Of a DNA stretch of 64,000 nt, positions 43,481 to 57,431 are shown piece after piece. This stretch comes from Paralvinella palmiformis (taxonomy: Eukaryota > Annelida > Polychaeta > Terebellida > Alvinellidae). The first letter of the stretch is position 1; the number at the start of each line of letters is the position of its first letter. The notes under the pieces were generated by a model. That model was not told the DNA's origin, ran no database searches, and saw only the letters and a list, made by a program, of their open reading frames with translations. The DNA lies in assembly GCA_025642065.1 (NCBI GenBank), contig JAODUP010000952.1, positions 62,501 to 126,500 on the forward strand. The letters run 5' to 3'. The translations under genes were made by a program, and so were the position numbers.

Positions 43481-44088
43481 ATGATTGACAAACGAAGGTT
43501 TAGATTTCTTCTTCTCGTCGTAGTGATCGTTATGGTGTGTCTGCACCTAAATTTGGATCACTTCGGTCTGGATAGGCACGCCATCTTGTCCCCGGATTCG
43601 TTCAGTCTTCCTGACAGCGCCACCATGAGGTTTTCCAGTCTGCCCGGAGAGCAGAGGGGACGTCTAGCCACTGGACGGGTCGTTCTGGAAACCAAACAGA
43701 GAGCAAACTGTAACAGTGGCGTCACCAATCGTGATCCGGAGCACGCAATCGGGAGCGTCATGCTGGCCAATCACACCATACGACGGCTAAACGTCGGATA
43801 CATGTTTGATCCGGAAAGCACACGTGACGTGCTCGTTTTTCTACATATCCAAAAAACGGGTGGCACCACATTCGGGCGTCACCTGGTGTCCAATTTAATT
43901 CTAGACACTCCCTGTATATGTCTCCGGAACCGGAAGAGATGCAACTGTCGGAACTCGGCTGATAAGATCTGGACAGTAAATAGATATTCCACGGGCTGGA
44001 GATGTGGTCTGCACGCTGATTGGACAGAAATGAGCCAATGCGTGGACAAGATGTTGGATAAAGTAGAAGGAAGTCACAGAGAAAGAAG
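43481..44088 (+). CDS. HS6ST: HS6ST coding exon 1
   Basis: Codes for residues 1-202 and two bases of codon 203. The ATG has G at -3 and an in-frame stop shortly upstream, so it is the natural start. The exon contains the signal anchor (LLLVVVIVMVCLHLNL), a poorly conserved stem (about 26-115), the PAPS loop and the GLHADWTE motif. Cys145, Cys147, Cys154 and Cys156 form the CxC....CxC pattern typical of the family. The donor is AAG then GTAATG. The frame runs only one codon past the donor to a stop. Confidence 0.95.
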
Positions 44089-44120
44089 GTAATGTATAAA
44101 TTACTATTGAATGTATGTAT

Positions 44121-44167
<47 letters not shown>

Positions 44168-47100
44168 CGTGTGTGCGCGTGTGTGTGTGTGTAAGTATGC
44201 AGAATGTAATGTATTCATGATAACGATAATGGTGATGATGATGATGATGATGATTAGTGAGTCCTCTATCCCCGAGGTTGCTTTGTCTTGGGACATACGC
44301 CCAAGGAGTTATTCTCTATAGATTGTCGAATGAAACATCCAACATATATAAGACGCAGAAGGAGTTCATATTACTGTATGAATGACGGTGTATTATGATG
44401 ATAATGATAATAAAGATGATAATGATGATAAGAAGAAGAAACAATAAAAATAACAATAAGGTGACTTTCGACAGACTTATTTTACCTGTAGTCATTCTCA
44501 GCACACAAAATGTTTACATTAGTAACAACAATCATCAAATATTTGATATTTTATCATTTAAATATAATGAGCAGCAAAACGTTATATTTTGTCTGATATC
44601 TACAGATCAATAATTTGTTACGGAATGGAATAATGATTTAATGTAAATATTGTTAATTTGGAGTAAGTAAGTTAAGACTTTCTGGTCTAAGGTAACCAAC
44701 CATACCGCACCTAAATTGTCATTTACCACTAAATATTAATGAGATACTATTTTAAATCTAGAAAGCTTTCCATATAATAAAGATAGACGTAGTCAGGGTT
44801 ACCTGGTTTATAGACAAAAAGCTTCACCTGTTCAGAATTGAATGAGAGCGCGCAGAAATCTTCATTATTGGAATAATGCATCGAACTGCGAAGAAAGATA
44901 ATTTGATGAAATCCAGCCAAAAGGCTTGATGATGGTGTAAATTGGAAATTAATCGTCGGGACGTTAATTAGATTACACTAATTTGGGAGAGTGTATTCTC
45001 CGCCATGAGCTCATCGCGAAATTTAATTAGCGTTTGATTGACAGCGTCAATTATTGTTTGTGATATGCATTCAGCGCCGAGTTATTTGGCTGACGCACGC
45101 GCACGCAGACAAGTGAGTTCACCCCTACAGATGTACGTATGCACACATCCACGCGCGTATATTTACAGACATAATTGTGCGCGTGCCCAGCTCCCTTATT
45201 ACACCAATGTAAAACATGTTTTCCAGTATTAGGTTTGAAATGTATAATGTATAATTCGTATTGTTCTCCTCTTATGTGGTCTGGCGAAACGACCTATTAA
45301 TTCGTACAATGCTGTTTGATGGAGTTATACTCCTGGAGGCGTTTGTTACTCAGGGAGACAGCTCCATGGATATTAAGCTGCGGGCAGAGGTTTTTTTCCC
45401 ATTTTGTGAATAATTAGGTTACACTCACATAGGAAAATTGTTGAATATATAGCTATTATAATCCCGACGTGTCATTCGCAGTATCGGAGATCTCCCTGAA
45501 ATCCGCTGTTCTCGACAATAGGTCTAATAGATCAAGTGGATAGACGATTTAATTTAAATCCCACCACACCTAATTGCATATACTTAGGGACACTAAATTA
45601 AGCGTGAATGAACGTTCCCTTAGTGATGAACGGAAAAGTATGAAGAATAGCTTTTAGGTTTGAGTAAATCATAGTATTTACCCAGGATTGAGACGATATT
45701 TAGTTTTTGAGCTAATGTGTTCATCCATATGTAGATAGCTTACATCTTATCAGGTGTTCAAGAAAATGCATGTTGGTTGACGCGCCCATGGACTATAAAA
45801 GGCATAACTTTTCACTCAGGTTAGAGAGACAGTGAGCTCCGGTGGCCTAGCGGTTAAGCACCCGGCACTTGGTGCCAACGGTCACAGGTTCCAACCCAGC
45901 AAGAAGTCGAAACCTTTTCAGAGATTAAATTCTCGGCTTACTACATCGTGGGTGGCTAACCACGTTAAATGGTGCTGCCGTCTCCACTGAATTATTAAAA
46001 AATAAATGGGACGTTAAATACGCCCTGAGGACGTAAACACTCTGGCAATGACCACCCTCAGGGCATTTCGACTCTGTGAGTGGTGGGAGAGGAGGTTTCT
46101 CAAACACTCCAACATAGAGGCTGTGCTGAATAAGCGACAGGCTGGGGATTCTCCCCGAAAAACATAGCAAGTCAGCTTAGAGAACAACTTGCAACGCCAG
46201 ACCAGTCGGGGATCTATCGATACGGTTGATATGGATAGGATTTAATTGGTTTTTCGACCCTAGAATGAAGCTGAGGTTATCATCTGGGGTGTTGAAATGT
46301 TCTATGTATAGGGTTCTTTTGAACTACAGAAAATTACTGCTGAATGTGAACAGAGGTATCAACGTATTTATCTTGTATGTACGTGCTGCCGCTTTTGTAC
46401 GTATCCTGTATTTAACCGCTTCCATGTGGGCGTGACATAATTGTAGTGTACGAAAAGCGGATTTGCTAGGCCTTACAGGCTGATGAATAGCCAAGACATA
46501 TGTACAGGTCTACGTATGTATAGATATGTGAAGGTGTAGAACATTTTATATTTAGATTGATGTATGTATAGTTTTATTTATGTATAGATTTATGGAGATA
46601 TAGCTCTCTGAGGATATTTAGATGTTGATGTTCTGAGCCAGTGCCACTACTTATGTATCTTATAAAACACACACACGCACGTGATGTATAGTCAGGTTAA
46701 TATTTGATTTGACCCCCAAAAAATGCAACAAAATATTTTTGGTTTTAAGTGGTTCAGTGGATCATGGACAATACCAGAAAATAAATCTGCAAACCCCAAA
46801 TTTCAATGTACAGAAAACCTTTTTATGCTTCAATTTACACTCCATAACTGTATTACCAACATATAGAAACATAATATACAAATACCTAATAAGAATATTT
46901 ACAATGTCCTATGAAATCAATTTGTGTTTGCAAAGTTGTCAATAATGCATATGTGAAATGTCATTATTGAGATCCTGCTACATTGAAAATAATCTGACGT
47001 CATGTGACGTCAAATTGACGTCGTATGATGGCAAGCACATTTATCAGTATCATCGAGGTCAGAATCCATGTCTGACGTGCAGGATGACCCATATTCTCGA

Positions 47101-50100
47101 CAGGAAATACGTCTTGAGGTATACGCAGTTTGACAATCGCAATGAACAACTTTCATTGGGCTGTTTGGGGATGCAGAGCTGGCACACATCACTGGCTGGA
47201 AATGGTTATTCTCGCATTTCCAACCCCAGTCTGGTGCATTCATATTGGTCTCGTTACCCAACCATGTCATGATTTGGTAGTAACATCTCAAAGAGTGGAA
47301 TTTTGTTGCCGACGCAATAGAGCGAAGCCGTTCTGGAGTCACAAAGCTTGTTGCAGAAACAATCTTATTTTTAGTACACTATGCCTCAAACTGGCTAGGT
47401 TATCCGTTGGTTTTCTACTGAAGAGCAATACCATGGCTTTGTATCCATTCGGTTCTATTGCATGGGATAGTAAAGCAAAGTGCCAATGATTCTATATCTT
47501 TGTCATCGTTGACAAATTTCTGAAACAATTAATTTTTCCCGACACCAAAAATTCTAGAAAGCATGAATGAATCAACAACAACTGAGAGCACAGGGGCTTA
47601 ACCAAAAGGAGTTTTAGTTTATTGATGTTATAAACTCGGATCTGGTTTGTGGATTTTTTGTCAGAGTGAAAGAAGAAACTCTTGTTGTCAGGTTTCATAG
47701 AGTAGAGAAGGAGGACAAACAAATCATTATCTCCACCAATAAGCGTTGTTGATCCATATTGCGAAGCTGCAATGGCAGGATGCACAATTTCGCAATCAGA
47801 ACCTCCCTCACAGTTTATTACATTACCACCTTTATCTCGTAGCCTACCACTGATAACGTTAATCAGCGCCAGTTTAATTGCTTCCCCTTGACAGAAATTC
47901 ATTTTTTGTCCCACTGAACACTGTATCTGGGGAGACACTGACCAATGGATGGTGTCTCTGCTGACGTCTATCATGAGTGTTGTCTTTTATGGATGGTATC
48001 TCTTGGTACCCATCAAAGACAACAGTTGCTGTGCCGTAGTTGCGAACGGTGAAATCCACATATGAATCAGCAATGGCGCCATATGCAGTCTTTGGTCCAG
48101 GGAACACATTGCACCAGTGAGCCACCATCTAACACATAGCTGTCAGTCTTAGGAATATCATTGGTTACAGGCTTATCACATTGCTCACTGGCCTCATCAC
48201 ACTGCGCACTTGCATATTCCTCAATAGCTCTCGCCAATTGTTGTTTTTCTGGTTTCCGGAATACATAGTTTGCTTCAGAAAGAGCTGGAAGAAATGGGCT
48301 CGATTCATATTTAAGGACATCTTTCAAAGAGAGGTCTCTAGTCCTAGAAATCACGATTAATCTATTGATATCTCTGGTGTCACTTTGACTGCTGATGCAT
48401 CACCTAGTGTTTTTTGCTTTGTCCTTTCTTTTAAATGAGTAAGTGAACACTGATTGTTCAACAAGTTTGTCAATAATATTCTGTCCAACTGTACAAAACT
48501 CATCAACATTGACGTTACTATCGGTCACTACTTCTGTGATAATGTTACGCAAACTAGGATCACCTCCCAAAAATGGATTGCATGACTCCACGTTTTGCCA
48601 AGTCCGACTGGTCCCTCTTCATTCTTGCTTCTGTTACTTCTTTTGTTGCACACTTGTGGTGAACGCATGCCGGTTAAAGTCCTACAGAGCAATGTTGTAC
48701 TTGCTGTTCTTCGGTCATACCACTGCCTCTGGTTAAACCACCTATGGATTTGAGTAGAAGATCTGCACCAAGTCCAGCCCAAAATTGACCTGTTCTGCGA
48801 ATCACATGGAATCCACCCTGAACGTTTCTGAATACTGCCGGATTTCTGGTTTCAAGATCCTTCATACTTTGAATTTATAGATAAGCTGATTTCAAGTAAA
48901 TGAAATGGCCTGCTGCTGCGAACATGAGTATACATTCAGCAATAGCCGAAATATGTATAGACTAGGACCCCCGTTCTATCTGCCAGGACAAGTATTCTCG
49001 AAACTTTTACCATCTTCAGATAGGAAAGCCACAGCTTACTCGTCTGTGATCTTTCGCTAAGGCAAAGGTTTTTCTCTACCAGTTTGTGCTCCACTTTGAC
49101 TTTCTGCTCGCATAGGATGGATTCTGAAATTGTATCTCCTGCTAACAATGAGGTATAGGTTTCGTCACATGAATCTACTAAAGCTGTGAATTCTGAGTCT
49201 GGTTCATCACTTCAGAAACCAGCATCCCACTTAAGCATTTCTCAAGTAGAAGATGACCTCTGAATGTTCTCCGCACATATTTCCCAGTCATAATATGCTT
49301 TATTGCATTTTCCCCAAATATCTGCCAGACCAGTGCCTTGCATTAGGGTACCAATGGCACTCAAGTGTATGAAAGGCTAAACAAACAAAAAATGCCTGAC
49401 ATTCCCTTGATCTCCAATGAAATCAGCAAAGGACATTCATTGCTTCATGAAATCGCATCATACTTCAGTATGCACATAATGCAATAACAAGACTAAGAAA
49501 ATAACCCGTCTGATTTATTACATAACGGTCAGTGCTTAACAGTTACTCCCAAATATTCATGAAATGACTTTATGAGTAATGATGTAGGGTAATAGCGCTA
49601 GGAAAATCTGTTTCTCAATTTGACCTGGACATCTGATGGTGAAGTGTGCATCAGGGCGTCGTCGCGACATACGTGACGTCATTTTGACCTCATGGTGACG
49701 TCATAGGACATTGTAAATATGCTTATTTGGTATGTTGGTACTCTGTTTCTATCTGTTTGTAATACATTGATAAATTGAAGCATAAAAAGTTCCCTGTACA
49801 TTGAAATTATGAGGGGCCGCCATCTTGAAATTATGCACAGTTACCACCTTCCAATTTTGGGACATTTTTTTCTGGAGGTGTCAATGACCCAAAAAACTAC
49901 TTAGAATAAAAAAACTTTTGTTGCGATTTTTTTGGGGGGTTAGGGCTTTATTTTTCATACATTGACCTGACTAATATATGATTTTCACTCACCACATCTA
50001 ATCTCTTTTCAAATACAACAATGCTTTAAATTAATAGTGTTACAGATTATATAGGGCGCTATACAAATTGTGTATATGATAAAATACGTCCATAAATGAT

Positions 50101-52273
50101 ACAAAAAGTAATGTTTACAGAAAAGATAATTATCTATGATATTTTGTCTTAGTTCTAGATAAGATTGTATCTTACAACTTCCTCATCTGATGCTAGATTT
50201 TCTAAACACTTTATAGCTCTAGCTCTGTCATCCAGGGAAATAAACAATTCCTATTTGACGAGAAACTATTTACAAGTTCGAAAAGATGTTTTAAACTTTG
50301 AATAATAGAAACTGCTGTAAGACCCGTATGTATGAATGATTGCCTGTCTTGTGTATTTTCTCCGGATGAATTAGTTTACCTATTAATTAATCTTGAAAAT
50401 GACGAAAACTACATTATTATTGTTAAATTCCCTTAATTCTTCGAACTAAAAATCTGATACGTGTTTACTTTGTATAATGACTTCATTACCTCGTCTAACA
50501 GTATCAATAAGTAATTAGACGTCTGTAAACAGAAAGACCTAAATGCCGAAACGATACACGATACCTCAATAAAGGTGATTTGTTAAGTAAACAAAAATCG
50601 ATTAGCAAAATTCGCTCCTTCTACTTACCACCAGTTCGTCTATTAATGAACGGTGGCTGTGTGTCCGTTGTCACGGTTTTCCATTAACATTGACATTCAA
50701 TTATCGCCCAGAACAATTGCTCTTCCATTTATGTCAGACAGTTTGTTGATGGTGGCTGTTGTGTTTGTTGTTTTCATTAAATGGTTGTTCTTTCCGGCTC
50801 AGGATTTCGGAAAAATGGCTGAAATAGTGATATTTTCCTGTTAAAGATCGATTTAATTATAACGATCAGCAATGTTATCATTGATATTTAGAGTTTAGCC
50901 GGGATAATTGAAAAGCGTGCATTATTACGATTAAGTGTGGAAATTATTTCGATCTTCGCGCCATCTATCTGCCTATATCCGAAGCTGGACTCCGGCTGCT
51001 GTGATCCAGAATGCCAGAATTTTGTCACATTCTACTGATGCTAAGGATATACTGATAGGGATTGTGGTTTGGCGAATCTGAGATATTCTGTCATCGCTTT
51101 CGTGAGGTGTGTGTGTTGTTATATATATATATATATGTGTGTGTGTGTTTTAGCTGTGTATAATAAGGCACAGGCACAGGCACAGAGAATCTCGAACCGT
51201 GAATTCAAACTCTGGACGTTTCTTCAGGGGACTGAATCCAGTGTGTATGTGTGTGTGTGTGTGTGTGTGTTGTAGTGGAGGACGTGTGGGTGGGTCTGGG
51301 TGGGTGAATTTATTTTTTAAACCCAGACAACTTGAGCAATGAGAGAAATATTTGTTAGAAGTTGCGTTTCATCAAATCAGTTATAAAATGATCTTTTCGT
51401 AATCAGCGTCAGTGATTCAGATGTTCATAGATCTCATCATGAATTCAAACTGTTCCAGAATATAAATAAATAAAGAGGAAATGGTAAATGTTTTATTGAT
51501 ACTAATATTCTTACATTCATGCTCGTACACAGACAGACACAATGTTAATGATTCATCAGGGTGACGGTTTATGTCACAGATATAATAACCAATTAATATT
51601 ATTCATCTGAAATGATTAATAAATGGTCACAAAACGATCTTTGTTGATCTGTGTGTGAAAATCCAGAGAGAATAAATGAATCAGTCCGTTGGTGAGTCAG
51701 TAACTGAGTCAGTGACTACGTTCCGTATAGTTGACCTATCACAGTAAGGACGTTGTTTAAGATTTACAAAATATTAATTTGTTTATTTGTGTAACTGTTC
51801 CATCAACATAAATTAGTATCAGTTAATAAATATTAAAATATAAAGAAATTAGACATGATTTATTTAATACAGCATATTTTAAAAAGTAGTGTCTTGATAA
51901 ATGAGTTTAAAGAACTTATAAGAATAAGTCTTGAAATATTACAATTATTATGTATTCTAGCAGTCATACAGTAAAGAAACCCTCCCTCCCCCCCCAAAAA
52001 AACAACAGATGGGTAGAGTGCGAGACTATTTCCCTATGGCTATGGTCATTCTGTGCGGGAGGTCGCAGGTTCGGGTCTCGGCCCTGGTACTATAGTAGGA
52101 GGAGTTTATCACCCAACCAGACAACTGGCAAGGTTTTCTCAATCGAACATGTCATTTATTCTAAATTCTAAACTTATTTAGAATTAGTCTCCGTGGGGAA
52201 GCTGTAAATTACAGACCATTGGCGTCTCTCTCATCTTGAGCTTGCCAGCAACGTTAAAAACTGCCATTTCGTC

Positions 52274-52335
<62 letters not shown>

Positions 52336-55300
52336 TATTATTAATTAGTAATATTATTATTATGTTATTATTATAACATTGCAAATGTATTGGTCTATAT
52401 TTTGTGTAGCAAATAACTAATATCCACGAGTTCTATTACAAGCATGAATTATATTTATATAACATCACCAAAGACACCAAATATGCCAAAATATAAACCA
52501 TATCACCATCATTATTCAGCCACTACTTTGGTTATTTCTGAAACTGATTTTTTAAATTTCCAAATTATACTATCGACTGAAAACATCTGACAATAAATTT
52601 GAATATTTGTTTGATCTGTTGTCCATATCAGGTCATCTTTGTATGATCTAAGATAGTTCAATGAAATACTATTAGAAGTACCTGCGTTATTAGCAATGAG
52701 GCGGCTGTGTATTTAATGCATCAGCCTCATTCATGTGGAATATATTGTTGAAGCATCACCCTCTTTAAGTGCTAAAACAAGTTCAATTACTGATCAAGAG
52801 TTCCTTTCTGGTTAAAGGCAACTTCATTGTTAGAAACATAAAACTCGGTTTTTGTTGATTGATAATTTCGTCTTCAAACACCTGTCGGTTGTCCTACTCG
52901 TATTTTAAACAAATTAAAGCCAATCAAGATGGCAAGTTATCCTTTGCCTGATGTACAATGATGATAACAAAATATTTAGAAAATAACATCTGATTTTGTA
53001 TCAACTAACCTATCAATTGGGCCAAGTTGTATTTTAAAGAACCATCGTAGAGGTTCTAGCATTAAACCGTAGTACACTATTATAATTAGATTACGACAGA
53101 AAAGACATCAAATATGGTAGTGTTGATGTTATACTACAGCCAATGTTATCTTTTACTTTATTTTTATGTCATTTATAATAAAGATAGAAGTCTTGATAAT
53201 GCCATAACTGCATTATCATATACTCTTGCCCACAACTCCATCGATAAGTCATAAATAACTAGCTCTGTTTATATATTGTTGGGTTATTTCGCGCTCTATA
53301 TACCAGTAATTAACACTGCAATTGAGTAGAAGATGATGCTGTTTTGAAATATCTCAGCCTTTAATGCGTCTAATAAATTAAATATAAGTAAATAATAGAT
53401 ACAATTTGGACTGTCCAAACACACCATATTTGGATGTAATGCTTTAAACCGAATCCTCACTAAATTAAAAATAATACAAATGACAGGATATAATATTTTT
53501 TGTTTACGTTACCTGTGTCCTGATAGAGATTGGGGTGTTTCATCTCCTTCACTTCCCACGATCGTCCATATTGTTCTAGAGTTAGCCTCTTCGACACTCT
53601 GATACCAGGGACTTGTGTTCCTTCCTGGCTCATCAATGTTGACCTGATCCACGTTTTCACTAAATCAGTATTCAGGTGTACGCCATCTGCCTTTGTTAGT
53701 CGCTTTCACGTTTCAGCTGTGAAAACAATACACCATTGTACGACAGAAAGGAAGCGCAACGTATGTACTTAGTAATGTGGCTTCTCCCCGTAAGAATGCG
53801 TTACTTAAGTGAGTCAGTAAATGAGCGAATGAGTAAGTGAGTCGATGATTGCTTCGTTTAGCATTTGCACTGTTATGACCTGGAATATAACGAGATGAGA
53901 CCTTTCTGGATCCAAAGACTTCGTCAGCTCTGGGATTCGATTCCATGATCTAGAAGTTATCAAGGTCGTGAGCTGCAGACTCGCAGAATGTGAATGTTTT
54001 GTTTATCTCTTTAAACACAAATTGAAGTAAAACTTTCTTAAGAATCGGAATTTAAAATTGATTATTTAGAATGATGCATGGATCAATAATAGTTTAATAT
54101 AAACCAATTACTTTTAGGAGAGATATGAGGCCTCTTAGATATGTGATAAATTAATATTGACAGCGTATTATTATTATTAGTAGTAGTAGTAGTAGCAGTA
54201 GTAATAGTAGTAGTAGTAGTAATAATAGTAGTAGTAGTAGTAACACTAACAGTTGTAGTTTTTGTTATTGTTGTTTTTGTTATTAATATTATTGTATTAT
54301 TTAAATTCTATTTTTATTTAATTATGGTTTTGAATGATCTGATAACATTATCCTTTTCTGACCTTTACCTTTTGTATTTTAGCCATCGAAGGGCACCAAT
54401 TAATTGTATAGAAAGATAATTCTTGTGATATTCCTAATATGCTGAAGACAAATATAATATTTAACAAATACACTTTTGTCTGTGGATTACAGTCGGTAGC
54501 CTACAAACCAGATTTCATGACATATATAGCACATTAGTTTACAGATACAGACCAGCTGTCAATACGATGTTCATTCACGTCACAGCTGCGTCAACCATAA
54601 TCACTGACAGTGCGCACAGGTGGTCTAACACCCATTTGAGCGCTTCCTTAAAACCATCCCCAGACCATTATCACGAAGAAGAAACATCCAAACAAAGTTG
54701 ATAAATATAAGATGTAGTCCTCTCATAGGATGTTCATGTCAGAAATGTGTGAATAATACAATCCGAAGAGTACACCTGGCAAGGTGATATATTTGTATAC
54801 TTCTGTGTTAGTAGATACTTTGTCGGGAACAGATGTAATACCTTAAATTATTCTAATCCTGCGTAGATCCTGACAAGACGTGGAGTATAATGGGTGACTA
54901 AAATAATGACTTTTATCAAGTTATCTTAGTACAACGTGAATGTTTACATTAGGAATTATTAGATTATAATGCTTTTATTTACCTTGGTTACCATTACTCT
55001 CGTACTATATATTTATCTGGGCGCCTCCGTGGTCTAGCGGTAGCGTGCTGGACCAGAGATCACTACCACCCGTGTTCGAATCTCGGCGTAGGCATATCTG
55101 AAGATTGTTTCGTCTTTGACTTCGTCTCATTACCTTTGGAGGTCGCTCGGCCCATTTAGCCTACCTTGCGCACAACAGTGGCCGTAAAACATCAATCGCC
55201 AATCACTATATATTTATCTAGTGTACACTCTCGGCATCATTAACTCAGTCCACTCGGTGTACATTACTCATAATATACTCTGTCAGTATTTACATCACAC

Positions 55301-57361
55301 TGTCAGTCTTAATACACAGTATATAGACTGGCCAATATACTTATTGTACATTACATACACTTAAATATATCAAAGTAACTATCATCTGGTGTGTCATCAC
55401 CTGTCTCACCTGTAATCAGTCATTGACATCTAATTCTATCCGATATCTGACATCTGACATCTAGTGACATGTTATCGACTGATAACCATTACTGTATTTA
55501 GTCATCTTTGATGTAGAGTATCTGTCCTTACCTTGACTGTCTCTCTATATTATGTTTATCATTTTCTAAAGTAAATAATCGTGTACCTGATCGATTGTTG
55601 ACCGTCGTTTGATCATCATAAATGATGAGATAGATCTTTTAGATCTTCCTATAAATACTTGTTATATCGATTTTCATCTAACGCAGGGGATTAAAGAAAA
55701 TATTTGATTCGTAATATAACTTTGACTATCATACGTTAAGTTAAAAATGGTCATTGCTCATTTTATGATTAATTAATAGGTTTTCTGTATTTGTATTATT
55801 TATTATATAAAAAAAACTGTTACTTTACATAAAAATAATAATATACAAAAACAAACAATAAACTATTACTACAACAACAAATACAATATCTGAAAAGGAA
55901 ACAGTTAAGTAAATAAAATGAACGAACTTAACAATAAAATATCAATATGTAAAATGGAAGCCTTAAAAAGGGAATTTAATTCTGGCTAATATTTAAATTG
56001 TATATGTTAGAATACATATTGCCGAGGCATTGCTACATACAGAGAAACATAATTAGAATATGGTAGGATTTATGACATGAGTTAGGGAACTCATTAATCT
56101 ATTCTTATCTCTTGTGTATACGAGTTGTTTATACACAAAACAACACCACTTCCCATCTACCACTCGTTTTGTCAAACAGAATCATCCCAATCGATAGCTC
56201 TTATAGAAATATACTTTATTTATTCAGTTTCGTATTTTATATGATGAATATCTTTATACGAAATATAATTATTTAGTTTTACTCGTCTTTGAGACCTTTC
56301 TGTTCTAAATGCTGCCATTACTGATTGTCTCTGTCATCGTCTAGTGATGTAGATCAAAGCTAATAACACGACACAGTCAGAACCGCCAAACTACTCCACG
56401 AACTCATCTCCCAGAGGACATCATCTGATTGATTTTTTCTTCTTCTAATCGAACTAATCAATAATGACGTCAATCAAATCTGGTTTATTCTGTGGTAATG
56501 ATCCTGACGATGATTTCGTCTGTATCCTTCTGTCGATAACAGATCCGAGGAAACATTGGTCAATTAACCTGACATGAAATATCAACATATTAATGTCTCC
56601 TCTCGATCTCTCTATTATATCGACTCTTCTGACATTTTTATTTTAGATGTAAATATCTCATAATAAATGTACACATGTCACGTGACTTTCTCGTTGACTG
56701 GTCGCTGTTGGTTTCGTTCATCTTTTTGTCCTCATGTTAATGTATACACATTACTATTTTGGTATTCACTCCGGTGTTTGAGTTTGTTTGACAGGTCGAA
56801 TAAAGTCTATTGATGCTAACAATAATAATGATATCGGTGGCAATGATGAGGATGACGACGACGATGATGATGCTGCTGCTGCTGATGATGATGAAGATGA
56901 TGGTGGTGATGATGAAAATGGTGTTTGGATTAATTATAATGATATTTCTTACAGATTTTTCTTGGCAAAAGCCAATCAGAGGTAGAAGGATGAATGTTAT
57001 TCTAAGCTAAAATAACCGGGCGCCTCCGTGGTCTAGTTGTTAGCGCGTTGGACCACAGATCACTACCACCCGAGTTCGGATCTCGGCGTGTGCATATCTG
57101 ATGGGGTGTTTCATCTTTGACGTCGCTTCATTATCATTAGAGGTCGTTCGGCCCATTTAGCCTACCGTGTGCACAAAATTGGCCGTAAAACATCAATGAT
57201 CATATCGTAAATCAACCACAAAAAGCTAATATGACAGATAGTTTTATATTTCAAGCTGATTGCTCACTTCTAATTTCGTCCGCCAACCTGCCAACAATAT
57301 TGTATTTTTGGTATGTCGATGATCAGTGAAGTAGTTTGTTTATATACTGGAATATACAGAA

Positions 57362-57431
<70 letters not shown>

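Larger units (their letters stand above)
46691..49971 (-). mobile_element. DNA transposon with long inverted repeats and an uncharacterised gene
   Basis: A 3281-bp element. Its left end (GTCAGGTTAATATTTGATTT) and the reverse of its right end (GTCAGGTCAATGTATGAAAA) start inverted repeats that can be followed for about 225-270 bp. Examples are CCCCAAAAAATGCAACAAAA against CCCCCAAAAAAATCGCAACA, and AATTTCAATGTACAG, TTTTTATGCTTCAATTTA and ATTTACAATGTCCTATGA in both. The element is bounded by TA on both sides, so a TA target is likely. TGACGTCA-type words occur just inside both ends. The interior is a decayed minus-strand gene (next entry). I cannot assign it to a named superfamily. Confidence 0.75.

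Noticed and set aside
44115..44321. Tyr-Ile and Cys-Val repeat frame
   Set aside because: Translation of a TA/GT microsatellite in HS6ST intron 1.
45925..46170. Minus-strand 81-codon frame
   Set aside because: Lies within SINE-B; the same incidental frame occurs in the other SINE-B copy at 7235-7517.
56788..57010. Acidic Asp-rich frame
   Set aside because: Comes from GAT/GAC repeats and runs into a SINE.
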